Part shown: piece by piece, positions 35,530 through 42,993 of the stretch
Position numbering within the stretch: the stretch's first letter is position 1
Layout of the letters: every line of letters begins with the position of its first letter
Source of the DNA: Streptomyces indicus
GTDB taxonomy: Bacteria > Actinomycetota > Actinomycetes > Streptomycetales > Streptomycetaceae
Assembly (NCBI RefSeq): GCF_900100315.1
Contig: NZ_FNFF01000012.1
Span: 124,001-188,000 of the forward strand
Length of the DNA: 64,000 nucleotides
Direction of reading: 5' to 3'
The notes under the pieces: model-generated
What the model saw: the letters and a program-made list of their open reading frames with translations, nothing else
Told to the model about the DNA's origin: nothing
Databases searched by the model: none
Made by a program: the position numbers and the translations under genes

Positions 35530-36449
35530 CATCGACGACCGGCACGGCCGAGCACCCGGAGGTCTCGGAGCTCTCCGATCTCGCCGAAGGCCTGCTGTCT
35601 CCCTCGCGGACCGCTGTCGTACGGCGGCATCTCGATACGTGTGCGGACTGCGCTGAAGTCCAGGCCTCTCTGGAGGAGATCCAGGGTCTACTGGGCGCGC
35701 TGCCCGAAGAGATGCGGATGCCGGACGATGTCGCCGCCCGTATCAGCGCGGCGCTGACAGCGGAGACGCTGACGGCAGCGGCTGCGTTGCCGTCCCCAGT
35801 GGACGCGGCGCTCGATGTTTCACGTGAAACGGAGAGCGGACAGGCGCCCCCGACGGCGGAGGGCAGGACGAGCGATGTTTCACGTGAAACATCGCCCACC
35901 CAGCGTCCCGCAGGACACCCCCGGGGGGCCACCGGACCTGGCCGCGGTGGCAGCTCAAGGCGTCGACGCCGTGTGACCGCCGGTGCTCTCGGCGCCTTCG
36001 TCGTCGTGGCGGCCGTGGGGATCGGCACGATGGTCCTCATGCCGGAGGACGACGGGAACCAGAGCACGGTCCAGGCGACGGAGAAGTTCTCGGGCGGTGA
36101 CCTCAAGACCCGGGTGGAAAGCCTCGTGGCCGCTCGGACGTCCACCGAATCCACCGGCGCCCCGGAGTCCACATCAGTCGGACCGAACTCCACATCGGGC
36201 ACCGGCCCGCGGACCAAGGACCTTCCGGGGATCCCGGAGTGCATCGCGCGGGGGATCGCCCGGGACGAGGAACCCCTGGCGGCCGAGGACGGGACGTACA
36301 AGGGAGTGCGGGCGTATCTGGTGGTGCTGCCCCATGCCTCGGAGACGACTCGGGTCTCGGCGTATGTGGTGGACGCCGGGTGCCTGAAGGAGGACCAGTC
36401 CACGGCGACGGGGAAGGTCCTGCTGGAGACGTCCTTTCCCAGGAACTGA
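35526..36449 (+). CDS. Zinc-binding anti-sigma factor, membrane-anchored
   Basis: A 307-residue protein that should hold SigM inactive. The N-terminal ZAS domain has HLDTCADC (H35, C39, C42), the HxxxCxxC zinc signature. A linker of ~100 disordered residues contains two copies of the peptide DVSRET at codons 97-102 and 117-122; each is encoded by a perfect parS. One helix (TAGALGAFVVVAAVGIGTMVLM, ~148-169) and an outer domain of ~130 residues follow. The start overlaps the sigM stop. Synteny with SCO3891. Conserved disulphide-type Cys (IPECIARG, DAGCLKED) are present outside. Confidence 0.83.
   Translation: MTSTTGTAEHPEVSELSDLAEGLLSPSRTAVVRRHLDTCADCAEVQASLEEIQGLLGALPEEMRMPDDVAARISAALTAETLTAAAALPSPVDAALDVSRETESGQAPPTAEGRTSDVSRETSPTQRPAGHPRGATGPGRGGSSRRRRRVTAGALGAFVVVAAVGIGTMVLMPEDDGNQSTVQATEKFSGGDLKTRVESLVAARTSTESTGAPESTSVGPNSTSGTGPRTKDLPGIPECIARGIARDEEPLAAEDGTYKGVRAYLVVLPHASETTRVSAYVVDAGCLKEDQSTATGKVLLETSFPRN
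35817..35830. other. parS site 10 (perfect, inside the anti-sigma gene)
   Basis: GTTTCACGTGAAAC read as V-S-R-E-T in the anti-sigma frame. Confidence 0.92.
35877..35890. other. parS site 11 (perfect, inside the anti-sigma gene)
   Basis: GTTTCACGTGAAAC, 60 bases after site 10, in the same frame and again giving V-S-R-E-T. Confidence 0.92.
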
Positions 36450-36569
36450 CGCACCCCCTCGCATCTGATGCAGGTCCCGGAACCGATGCACGCCGTCTGA
36501 GCGCACGGCGGGACTGACGGGTCGGCGGAGCTGACGCCTGGGGAACACACCCGGTACGCGGTCCTGGCG

Positions 36570-36595
36570 GGAATGCATGCCCCGTAGGATCCGTT
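36570..36595 (+). promoter_or_regulatory. SigR-type promoter of trxBA
   Basis: GGAAT (36570-36574), 18-base spacer, GTT (36593-36595), 75 bases before the trxB start. This is exactly the GGAAT-N18-GTT consensus of the thiol-stress sigma factor SigR, and trxBA is a known SigR target in S. coelicolor. Confidence 0.72.
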
Positions 36596-36669
36596 GGGTG
36601 GGGTGAGAGTCCCGGTAGGGCTCCCCTGAGGCAGTAGGCAGTCAGTCCGCAGAGACGAGGAATCAACCC

Positions 36670-37629
36670 GTGAGCGACGTCCGTAACGTGATCATCATCG
36701 GCTCCGGGCCCGCCGGTTACACGGCGGCGCTCTACACCGCGCGCGCGTCGCTGAAGCCGCTCGTGTTCGAGGGCGCCGTCACCGCCGGTGGTGCGCTGAT
36801 GAACACCACCGAGGTGGAGAACTTCCCGGGCTTCCAGGACGGGATCATGGGTCCGGAGCTCATGGACAACATGCGCGCCCAGGCCGAGCGCTTCGGCGCC
36901 GAGCTGGTGCCGGACGACGTCGTGGCCGTCGACCTCACGGGTGACATCAAGACCGTCACGGACACCGCCGGGACCGTGCACCAGGCGAAGGCCGTGATCG
37001 TCACGACCGGCTCCCAGCACCGCAAGCTCGGTCTACCGAACGAGGACGCGCTGTCCGGCCGCGGGGTCTCGTGGTGCGCCACCTGCGACGGGTTCTTCTT
37101 CAAGGACCAGGACATCGCCGTGGTCGGCGGCGGCGACACCGCGATGGAGGAGGCGACCTTCCTCTCGCGCTTCGCCAAGTCCGTGACGATCGTGCACCGC
37201 CGCGACAGCCTGCGCGCCTCGAAGGCGATGCAGGAGCGCGCCTTCGCCGACCCCAAGGTGAAGTTCGCCTGGGACAGCGAGGTCGCCGAGATCCACGGCG
37301 AGCAGAAGCTCTCCGGTCTGACCCTGCGCAACACCAAGACGGGCGAGACCTCCGAACTGCCCGTCACGGGTCTGTTCATCGCGGTCGGCCACGACCCGCG
37401 CACCGAGCTCTTCAAGGGCCAGCTCGACCTGGACGAGGAGGGCTACCTGAAGGTGGACGCGCCCTCCACGCGGACGAACCTCACCGGCGTCTTCGCCGCC
37501 GGCGATGTCGTCGACCACACCTACCGTCAGGCGATCACGGCAGCCGGCACCGGCTGCTCCGCCGCCCTGGACGCCGAGCGCTTCCTCGCTGCCCTCGCGG
37601 ACAACGAGACCGCCGCGGCTGCCGTCTGA
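36670..37629 (+). CDS. trxB: Thioredoxin reductase
   Basis: A 319-residue FAD/NADPH enzyme that reduces thioredoxin. It has an N-terminal FAD loop (VIIIGSGPAGYTAALYTARA), the redox pair C136-A-T-C139 in VSWCATCDG, an NADPH loop (VVGGGDTAMEEATFL) and the C-terminal FAD motif GVFAAGDVVD. The length and the CATC motif are those of low-molecular-weight bacterial TrxB. A GTG start at 36670 follows agacgaggaatcaacc. trxA starts 46 bases after the stop, giving the trxBA operon, under the SigR-type promoter upstream. Confidence 0.97.
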   Translation: MSDVRNVIIIGSGPAGYTAALYTARASLKPLVFEGAVTAGGALMNTTEVENFPGFQDGIMGPELMDNMRAQAERFGAELVPDDVVAVDLTGDIKTVTDTAGTVHQAKAVIVTTGSQHRKLGLPNEDALSGRGVSWCATCDGFFFKDQDIAVVGGGDTAMEEATFLSRFAKSVTIVHRRDSLRASKAMQERAFADPKVKFAWDSEVAEIHGEQKLSGLTLRNTKTGETSELPVTGLFIAVGHDPRTELFKGQLDLDEEGYLKVDAPSTRTNLTGVFAAGDVVDHTYRQAITAAGTGCSAALDAERFLAALADNETAAAAV

Positions 37630-37674
37630 TTCTCACCTCTCTCCCCACAGCAGTACCGAGTTAAGGAGCCCAGC

Positions 37675-38007
37675 GTGGCCGGCACCCTCAAGAACGTGAC
37701 GGATGCTTCCTTCGAGGAGGACGTCCTCAAGAGCGACAAGCCTGTACTGGTGGACTTCTGGGCCGCCTGGTGCGGTCCCTGCCGCCAGATCGCCCCGTCG
37801 CTGGAGGCCATCGCCGCCGAGCACGGCGAGAAGATCGAGATCGTGAAGCTCAACATCGACGAGAACCCCGGCACAGCCGCGAAGTACGGCGTGATGTCGA
37901 TCCCGACCCTGAACGTGTACCAGGGCGGCGAGGTCGTGAAGACCATCGTCGGTGCCAAGCCGAAGGCCGCGATCGAGCGCGACCTCGCGGACTTCATCGT
38001 CGAGTAA
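37675..38007 (+). CDS. trxA: Thioredoxin
   Basis: A 110-residue cytoplasmic thioredoxin with the active site W32-C33-G34-P35-C36 in VLVDFWAAWCGPCRQIAPSL and the cis-proline region in VMSIPTLNVYQGGE. It gives electrons to reductases and oxidised proteins and is reduced by the adjacent TrxB. GTG start at 37675 after an aaggagccc site. It ends at a strong terminator and a parS. Confidence 0.97.
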   Translation: MAGTLKNVTDASFEEDVLKSDKPVLVDFWAAWCGPCRQIAPSLEAIAAEHGEKIEIVKLNIDENPGTAAKYGVMSIPTLNVYQGGEVVKTIVGAKPKAAIERDLADFIVE

Positions 38008-38026
38008 GTCCCAGAGCGGACAACGT

Positions 38027-38063
38027 CGAGGGGCGGGAGACCGGTCAGGTCTCCCGCCCCTCG
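38027..38063. terminator. Terminator after trxA
   Basis: A 16-base perfect stem (38027-38042 / 38048-38063) with a five-base loop between convergent trxA and GNAT genes. parS site 12 starts three bases later. Confidence 0.8.
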
Positions 38064-38065
38064 GC

Positions 38066-38079
38066 GTTTCACGTGAAAC
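38066..38079. other. parS site 12 (perfect)
   Basis: GTTTCACGTGAAAC between the trxA terminator and the GNAT stop. Confidence 0.92.
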
Positions 38080-38105
38080 ATGGCACCGTCACAAGCGCGG
38101 CACCG

Positions 38106-38723
38106 TCACAGCGGCCGCAGGGCTGGCTCCTTCTGCACGGCGCCCAGGAGACGGTCGAGCGCCATCTCCACGTCTTCCTTCCACGAGAGCGTGGTCCGCA
38201 GCTCCAGGCGCAGCCGCGGATGCACCGGGTGCGGGCGCACAGTCTTGAAGCCCACCGCCAGCAGATGGTCGGCCGGGAGCACACACGCCGGTTCCTTCCA
38301 GCGGGCGTCGCCGAAGGCCTCGATCGCCTTGAAGCCTCGTCTCAGCAGATCCTTGGCGACGGTCTGCACCATGACCCGGCCCAGGCCCTGCCCCTGATAG
38401 CCCGGCGTGATCCACCCCGTCATCAGCTGGACGGCGTCGGGCGCCACCGGACTGGTGGGGAAGGCTGTGGAACGCGGCACGTAGGCGGGCGGCGCGTAGA
38501 GGACGAAGCCCACGGGGACCTCGTCGACGTAGACCACGCGGCCGCAGGAGCCCCACTCCAGGAGCACGGCCGAGATCCAGGCCTCTTTCTCCAGCTCCGG
38601 AGTTCCCGCCCTTACCGCGGCCTGGCCACTGACCGGATCCAGTTCCCAGAAGACGCACGCTCGGCAGCGCTTGGGAAGGTCCGGGAGGTTGTCCAGCGTG
38701 AGCGGTACGAGCCGACGCCCCAT
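38106..38723 (-). CDS. GNAT-family N-acetyltransferase
   Basis: A 205-residue protein. An unusual N-terminal segment has Cys-rich RCRACVFWELDPVSG. The GNAT core has VYVDEVPVGFVLYAPP and the acetyl-CoA loop LMTGWITPGYQGQGLGRVMVQTVAKDLLRRGF (PGYQGQGLG). Target unknown. The ATG at 38723 has gaggaa upstream. This is the constant neighbour of parB in Streptomyces (SCO3888-like). It is convergent with trxA. Confidence 0.8.
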   Translation of the reverse strand: MGRRLVPLTLDNLPDLPKRCRACVFWELDPVSGQAAVRAGTPELEKEAWISAVLLEWGSCGRVVYVDEVPVGFVLYAPPAYVPRSTAFPTSPVAPDAVQLMTGWITPGYQGQGLGRVMVQTVAKDLLRRGFKAIEAFGDARWKEPACVLPADHLLAVGFKTVRPHPVHPRLRLELRTTLSWKEDVEMALDRLLGAVQKEPALRPL

Positions 38724-38869
38724 GAAGGCAGTTCCTCACTTCCTTCGCCTGCCGCCACCCGCGCAGCTGTCAGCGCGCTCCGTTCCCTGAGCAGACTGCC
38801 GACGAATCCGCCGACGGCGCCCAGACCGAGGCCCGCAGTCACCAACCCGGTGCGGCTCACCGTACGCAT
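38612..38869 (-). CDS. Possible small protein overlapping the GNAT gene start
   Basis: An 85-codon frame with an excellent ggaggcgg ribosome-binding site nine bases before the ATG. It begins MRTVSRTGLVTAGLGLGAVGGFVGSLLRERSALTAARVA, which has a short hydrophobic Gly-rich segment that could insert in the membrane. It then runs 112 bases into the GNAT gene in another frame, where its sequence turns into Arg/Ser-rich filler. The first ~48 codons could be a genuine small or leader peptide; the last third looks like frame noise. Confidence 0.35.
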   Translation of the reverse strand: MRTVSRTGLVTAGLGLGAVGGFVGSLLRERSALTAARVAAGEGSEELPSWGVGSYRSRWTTSRTFPSAAERASSGNWIRSVARPR

Positions 38870-38969
38870 GGCCCCCGCCTCCCTCTCCCAGAGGTGCTGT
38901 CAGGTGGATGCGCCATACCCGAACGCATCGTATCCACCCAGCGATTGCCGCGAAACGTCAACAAAGCAA

Positions 38970-39081
38970 AGAGCGAGCCGTGTTCCGGACACTCCGGACA
39001 CGGCTCGCTCTGTACCGCGTGGTGCAGAGCGAGCCGTGTTCCGGACACTCCGGACACGGCTCGCTCTGTACCGCGTGGTGC
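38970..39081 (-). repeat. Two perfect 56-bp direct repeats, each a hairpin
   Basis: Unit 1 is 38970-39025, unit 2 is 39026-39081, identical. Within each, AGAGCGAGCCGTGTTCCGGA pairs with TCCGGACACGGCTCGCTCT, leaving a one-base bulge. They lie 26 bases past the parB stop and probably act as tandem terminators. Confidence 0.85.
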
Positions 39082-39106
39082 GGGCTCAGCTCCTGCGTAA
39101 GCGCGC

Positions 39107-40195
39107 TCAGCTCTCGTCGTCAGCCTCGGGCAGGGCGCCCTCCAGCACCGGGCCCTCCTCGGGCGCCATCGTGCTGAGGATGCGCTGCAGATCATCCATC
39201 GAGGCGAACTCGACGACGATCTTGCCCTTCTTCTGGCCCAGGTCGACCTTCACCCGGGTCTCGAAGCGGTCCGACAGACGCGACCCCAGTGCCGTGAGCG
39301 CCGGCGAGACCCGGGCCCCGGCGCGCGGGCCCTTGGCCTTGGGCGCCTTCTTCGGATCCGTGCTCATCAGCTGCACGATCTCCTCGACCGAACGCACCGA
39401 GAGACCCTCGGCCACGATCCGGTAGGCGAGCCGCTCCTGCTCCTCGGTGTCCTCCACGGACAGCAGCGCACGCGCGTGTCCGGCGGAGAGCACCCCGGCC
39501 GCCACCCGCTTCTGCACGGCCGGCGAGAGCCTCAGCAGACGCAGGGTGTTGGAGACCTGGGGACGCGAGCGACCGATCCGGTCGGCCAGCTGGTCGTGCG
39601 TGCAGTTGAAGTCCTTCAGCAACTGCTCGTAGGCGTTGGCCTCTTCGATCGGGTTCAGCTGCGCCCGGTGGAGGTTCTCGAGCAGAGCGTCGAGAAGGAG
39701 CTTCTCGTCCTCCGTCTCCCGCACGATCGCGGGGATCTTGTCCAGGCCGGCTTCACGGGAGGCCCGCCAGCGGCGCTCACCCATGATGAGCTCGTAGCGC
39801 TCGGCCCCCAACTGCCGTACGACGACCGGCTGGAGAAGACCGACCTCCTTGATGGAGGTGACCAGCTCGGCCAGTGCGTCCTCGTCGAAGATCTCACGCG
39901 GCTGGCGCGGGTTGGGCGTGATCGAGTCCAGCGGCACCTCGGCGAAGTGCGCCCCGGCGGGACGTGCCTCGGGGACGACCGGCTCGGCCTCGACCGGGGG
40001 CTCCGTTTCACGTGAAACATTGCCCTGCGGCAGCGTCGCCACCTTCGCCGCGGCCACGCCGCGCTCCGCGGTGAGCACCGGCACCCCAGAGGGGGAGGTC
40101 GATGCGCCACCCGCAGCCGGAGAGCTCTCCGGCGAAGGAGCAGCAGGAATCAGCGCGCCAAGTCCGCGCCCCAGTCCTCTACGTCGCTCGCTCAC
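39107..40195 (-). CDS. parB: Chromosome partitioning protein ParB
   Basis: A 362-residue CTP-dependent parS-binding clamp. The N-terminus has RRRGLGRGLGALIP, the ParA-stimulating leader. The GERR box is in MGERRWRASREAGL, and the HTH is THDQLADRIGRSRPQVSNTLRLLRL. The C-terminal dimerisation part ends LPEADDES. Between leader and core lies a ~70-residue linker that contains NVSRET (codons ~60-64), encoded by parS site 13. The GTG at 40195 overlaps the parA stop by four bases (GTGA). In Streptomyces, ParB organises the many origins in sporulating aerial hyphae. Confidence 0.96.
   Translation of the reverse strand: MSERRRGLGRGLGALIPAAPSPESSPAAGGASTSPSGVPVLTAERGVAAAKVATLPQGNVSRETEPPVEAEPVVPEARPAGAHFAEVPLDSITPNPRQPREIFDEDALAELVTSIKEVGLLQPVVVRQLGAERYELIMGERRWRASREAGLDKIPAIVRETEDEKLLLDALLENLHRAQLNPIEEANAYEQLLKDFNCTHDQLADRIGRSRPQVSNTLRLLRLSPAVQKRVAAGVLSAGHARALLSVEDTEEQERLAYRIVAEGLSVRSVEEIVQLMSTDPKKAPKAKGPRAGARVSPALTALGSRLSDRFETRVKVDLGQKKGKIVVEFASMDDLQRILSTMAPEEGPVLEGALPEADDES
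40005..40018. other. parS site 13 (perfect, inside parB)
   Basis: GTTTCACGTGAAAC, read as V-S-R-E-T in the parB frame (minus strand). Confidence 0.92.
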
Positions 40196-41280
40196 TGGAT
40201 CCCCTCCGCCATGTTCTGCCGACCGTTCTGTGCGCCCACATGGCCGTGCCGGCCGTCCAGCTGGACACTCACACCGCGCAGGGCCATTTCCCTGGCAGCT
40301 TCGAGATACGAGAGCGCACCACTCGAACCCGGATCGTAAGTCAGGACCGTCTGCCCGTAGCTCGGGGCCTCCGAGATACGCACCGAACGCGGGATGCTCG
40401 TCCGCAGCACCTCGTCACCGAAGTGGTTCCGCACCTCTTCCGCCACCTGGGAGGCAAGGCGGGTCCGGCCGTCGTACATGGTGAGGAGGATGGTCGAGAC
40501 GTGGAGCGTGGGGTTGAGGTGCCCACGCACGAGGTCCACGTTCCGCAGAAGCTGACCGAGGCCTTCCAGGGCGTAGTACTCGCACTGGATCGGGATGAGC
40601 ACCTCGTTGCCCGCCACGAGCGCGTTGACCGTGAGCAGACCAAGCGAAGGCGGGCAGTCGATGAGGACATAGTCCAGCGGCTGCTCGTAGGCCTGGATGG
40701 CCCGCTGCAGCCGGCTCTCCCGCGCCACAAGGGACACCAGCTCGATCTCCGCACCGGCGAGATCGATCGTGGCGGGGGCGCAGAAGAGGCCTTCGACATC
40801 GGGGACGGGCTGGACGACTTCGGAGAGCGGCTTGCTCTCCACCAACACGTCGTAGATGGAGGGGACTTCGGCGTGGTGGTCGATCCCGAGCGCCGTGGAG
40901 GCATTGCCCTGCGGGTCCAGGTCGATCACCAGGACACGGGAGCCGTGCAGGGCCAGCGAGGCAGCAAGGTTGACCGTGGTGGTGGTCTTGCCTACGCCGC
41001 CCTTCTGGTTGGCGACGACCATGACACGTGTCTGGTCAGGGCGTGGCAGCCCTTCGCCGGCTCGGCCCAGGGCCTCGACCGCCAGTTGGGCAGCACGACC
41101 AATCGGGGTGTCGTCCATCGGGGGCGGTGTTTCACGTGAAACATCACGTGAAACGTCCTCCCCCGCTGACTCGGTACGGGGACCGGGGACCGGATCGGTC
41201 ATCGGTCCCGCGATGTTGGCGTCGGACCGCAAGGATTCACTCTCCTCGACTTCAGGCTCGCAATGAACAGAGCCTCCCAT
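40192..41280 (-). CDS. parA: Chromosome partitioning ATPase ParA
   Basis: A 362-residue ParA/Soj-type protein. The deviant Walker A is VANQKGGVGKTTTTVNLAAS (signature lysine ~93, catalytic ~98), Walker A' region LVIDLDPQGNASTALG, and Walker B VLIDCPPSLGLLTVNAL. The N-terminal ~85 residues are disordered and contain DVSRDVSRETPP, encoded by parS site 14 and a degenerate overlapping copy. The start is uncertain: 41280 (MGGSVHCEPEVEE) is chosen; the frame is open to 41442, where it reads through parS site 15, and internal ATG codons further in are also possible. It positions ParB-origin complexes and polymerises in aerial hyphae. Confidence 0.93.
   Translation of the reverse strand: MGGSVHCEPEVEESESLRSDANIAGPMTDPVPGPRTESAGEDVSRDVSRETPPPMDDTPIGRAAQLAVEALGRAGEGLPRPDQTRVMVVANQKGGVGKTTTTVNLAASLALHGSRVLVIDLDPQGNASTALGIDHHAEVPSIYDVLVESKPLSEVVQPVPDVEGLFCAPATIDLAGAEIELVSLVARESRLQRAIQAYEQPLDYVLIDCPPSLGLLTVNALVAGNEVLIPIQCEYYALEGLGQLLRNVDLVRGHLNPTLHVSTILLTMYDGRTRLASQVAEEVRNHFGDEVLRTSIPRSVRISEAPSYGQTVLTYDPGSSGALSYLEAAREMALRGVSVQLDGRHGHVGAQNGRQNMAEGIQ
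41129..41142. other. parS site 14 (perfect, inside parA)
   Basis: GTTTCACGTGAAAC, read as V-S-R-E-T in the parA frame. Confidence 0.92.
41141..41154. other. Degenerate parS overlapping site 14
   Basis: ACATCACGTGAAAC: perfect right half, three mismatches in the left half, sharing two bases with site 14. On the coding strand it repeats VSR. Confidence 0.55.
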
Positions 41281-41599
41281 GCCATCGGGGTCGTGAACCA
41301 GCGAGGCCCGGTCTTCTGTGGATGAATCCTCCGTTGTGGAGAACTCCGTCCCCCTCACGGGGGGTTTGCGATCACGAGGCGCGGCACTACGGCTGCGGCT
41401 GATGATCCCGTGCAGGAGCGAGCGACGTTTCACGTGAAACACGATGCCGAGGCGCCGCGAACGTCAGCGCACGACACTCCGACGTGCGTACGTTTGGAAG
41501 CTTGTGTGGCCTATAACTCGTCATCAGGACGGATCAGCGCGCCAAAACGTCAACCTCGCACCGCTTCCCGTCCCCCACGATCCTTTGTGCAGAACCGGA
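41281..41599 (-). promoter_or_regulatory. parAB promoter region
   Basis: About 320 bases between rsmG and parA, both minus strand. It includes parS site 15. On the minus strand a possible -10 (TTATAG) is at 41511-41516, and a GACAC motif, the core of WhiA sites, is at 41473-41477. In S. coelicolor parAB has a constitutive and a sporulation promoter; which of these sequences serve is not clear from sequence alone. Confidence 0.4.
41428..41441. other. parS site 15 (perfect)
   Basis: GTTTCACGTGAAAC upstream of parA, the site nearest to dnaA (about 4.2 kb from its start). Confidence 0.92.
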
Positions 41600-42337
41600 T
41601 CAGTCGCGGCGCCGCCGACGCGACCGCCCCACACGCGCAGCCTTGGCCCGCTTCGCCGCGAAGCGCACACCGCCCGGGCTCTCGCCCACCTCGACCCGTA
41701 CGACCGTGGAGAGCGGATCCACCACGCCCTCACCGACCTGAAGGACGGAGGTCGCTTCGGCACCGAGCTTGGCCAGCGCGGTCTTCGCGCCCTGGAGCTC
41801 CTCCTCCGCGGTGTCGCCCTTGAGCGCCAGCATCTCTCCGTAGGGACGCAGCAGCGGAATGCCCCAGGTCGCAAGACGGTCGAGCGGAGCCACCGCACGC
41901 GCCGTGACCACATGGACGGAGGGCAGCTTGCCCATGACCTCCTCTGCACGGCCGCGCACGACGGTCACGTGGTCGAGGCCGAGCAGCTCGACGACTTCGG
42001 TGAGAAACGTCGTACGCCGCAGCAGCGGTTCGAGGAGCGTGATCTTGAGATCCTCGCGTACGAGAGCGAGAGGGATGCCGGGCAGGCCGGCACCGGAGCC
42101 GACATCGCAGACGGTGACGCCTTCCGGCACCACCTCGGAGAGCACGGCGCAGTTGAGAATGTGGCGCTCCCACAGACGGGGCACCTCGCGCGGACCGATC
42201 AGGCCGCGCTTCACGCCGGCATCGGCGAGCAGCTCCGCGTACCGGACGGCGTCGTCGAAGCGCTCACCGAAAACCGCGCGGGCCTGCTCGGGCGCCGGGG
42301 GGAGCTCCGACGAGGGGACCTCTGACGTCTCCGTCAC
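41600..42337 (-). CDS. rsmG: 16S rRNA (guanine-527-N7) methyltransferase RsmG
   Basis: A 245-residue SAM-dependent methyltransferase that modifies G527 (E. coli numbering) of 16S rRNA. The SAM loop is VTVCDVGSGAGLPGIPLALV, with RRTTFLTEVVELLGL and VVTARAVAPLDRLATW. The last ~20 residues are an unusually basic Arg/Lys tail (RFAAKRAKAARVGRSRRRRRD), probably RNA-binding. It is formerly named gidB. Loss of this enzyme gives low-level streptomycin resistance in Streptomyces. It lies upstream of parAB and 126 bases after jag. Confidence 0.95.
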   Translation of the reverse strand: MTETSEVPSSELPPAPEQARAVFGERFDDAVRYAELLADAGVKRGLIGPREVPRLWERHILNCAVLSEVVPEGVTVCDVGSGAGLPGIPLALVREDLKITLLEPLLRRTTFLTEVVELLGLDHVTVVRGRAEEVMGKLPSVHVVTARAVAPLDRLATWGIPLLRPYGEMLALKGDTAEEELQGAKTALAKLGAEATSVLQVGEGVVDPLSTVVRVEVGESPGGVRFAAKRAKAARVGRSRRRRRD

Positions 42338-42417
42338 GGGGAACCGTCCTTCCGTACCGCAATACCGTGCTGACGCGCTGACCGCGCTCAGGGGCTCACT
42401 ATCAAGGCTGACAAAGA

Positions 42418-42447
42418 CCGGCCCCGTCTGCGAACAGACGGGGCCGG
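42418..42447 (-). terminator. Terminator after jag
   Basis: A perfect 13-base GC stem with CGAA tetraloop (42418-42430 / 42435-42447). Confidence 0.82.
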
Positions 42448-42463
42448 GGAAAGCACAGGAGGA

Positions 42464-42979
42464 TCAGGCAGGCAGCACGACGACGAAGCGCTGCGGCTCC
42501 TCGCCCTCGGACTCGCTCCGCAGCCCGGCGCTCTTGACCGCGTCGTGCACGACCTTGCGCTCGAAGGGCGTCATCGGCTTCAGCTTCACCGGCTCACCGG
42601 AGCTCTTCGCCTCGGCCGCGGCCTTGGCGCCGATCTCGGAGAGCTCGGCGCGCTTCTGCGCCCGGTAGCCGGCGATGTCCAGCATGAGCCGGCTGCGGTC
42701 GCCGGTCTCACGGTGCACGGCCAGGCGCGTCAGCTCCTGGAGCGCCTCCAGGACCTCGCCGTCCCGGCCGACCAGCTTCTGCAGGTCGCGCGAGCCCGAG
42801 TCGCTGATGATCGACACGGCGGCGCGGTCGGCCTCGACGTCCATGTCGATGTCGCCGTCGAGGTCGGCGATGTCGAGCAGGCCCTCGAGGTAGTCCGCCG
42901 CGATCTCACCTTCCTGCTCGAGGCGGGTGAGGGTGTCGCCGGCCTCGGCAGCGGGCGCGGTGGTGGTGCCGTCCGTCAC
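42464..42979 (-). CDS. jag: Jag/KhpB-like RNA-binding protein (KH-R3H)
   Basis: A 171-residue protein with a Jag-type KH domain (AAVSIISDSGSRDLQKLVGRDGEVLEALQELTRLAVHRETGDRSRLMLDIAGYRAQKRAEL) and a C-terminal R3H domain (PVKLKPMTPFERKVVHDAVKSAGLRSESEGEEPQRFVVV). The N-terminal ~45 residues are acidic. Jag binds RNA and is always next to yidC. The start lies 15 bases after the yidC stop, and the operon ends at the terminator that follows. Confidence 0.93.
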   Translation of the reverse strand: MTDGTTTAPAAEAGDTLTRLEQEGEIAADYLEGLLDIADLDGDIDMDVEADRAAVSIISDSGSRDLQKLVGRDGEVLEALQELTRLAVHRETGDRSRLMLDIAGYRAQKRAELSEIGAKAAAEAKSSGEPVKLKPMTPFERKVVHDAVKSAGLRSESEGEEPQRFVVVLPA

Positions 42980-42993
42980 GGAGGGACTCCTTC

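Noticed and set aside
38970..39081. Tandem repeat as a possible CRISPR array
   Set aside because: Only two contiguous identical units with no spacers and strong internal palindromes.
41281..41442. N-terminal extension of ParA to 41442
   Set aside because: It would translate through parS site 15 and the promoter region, with no ribosome-binding site.
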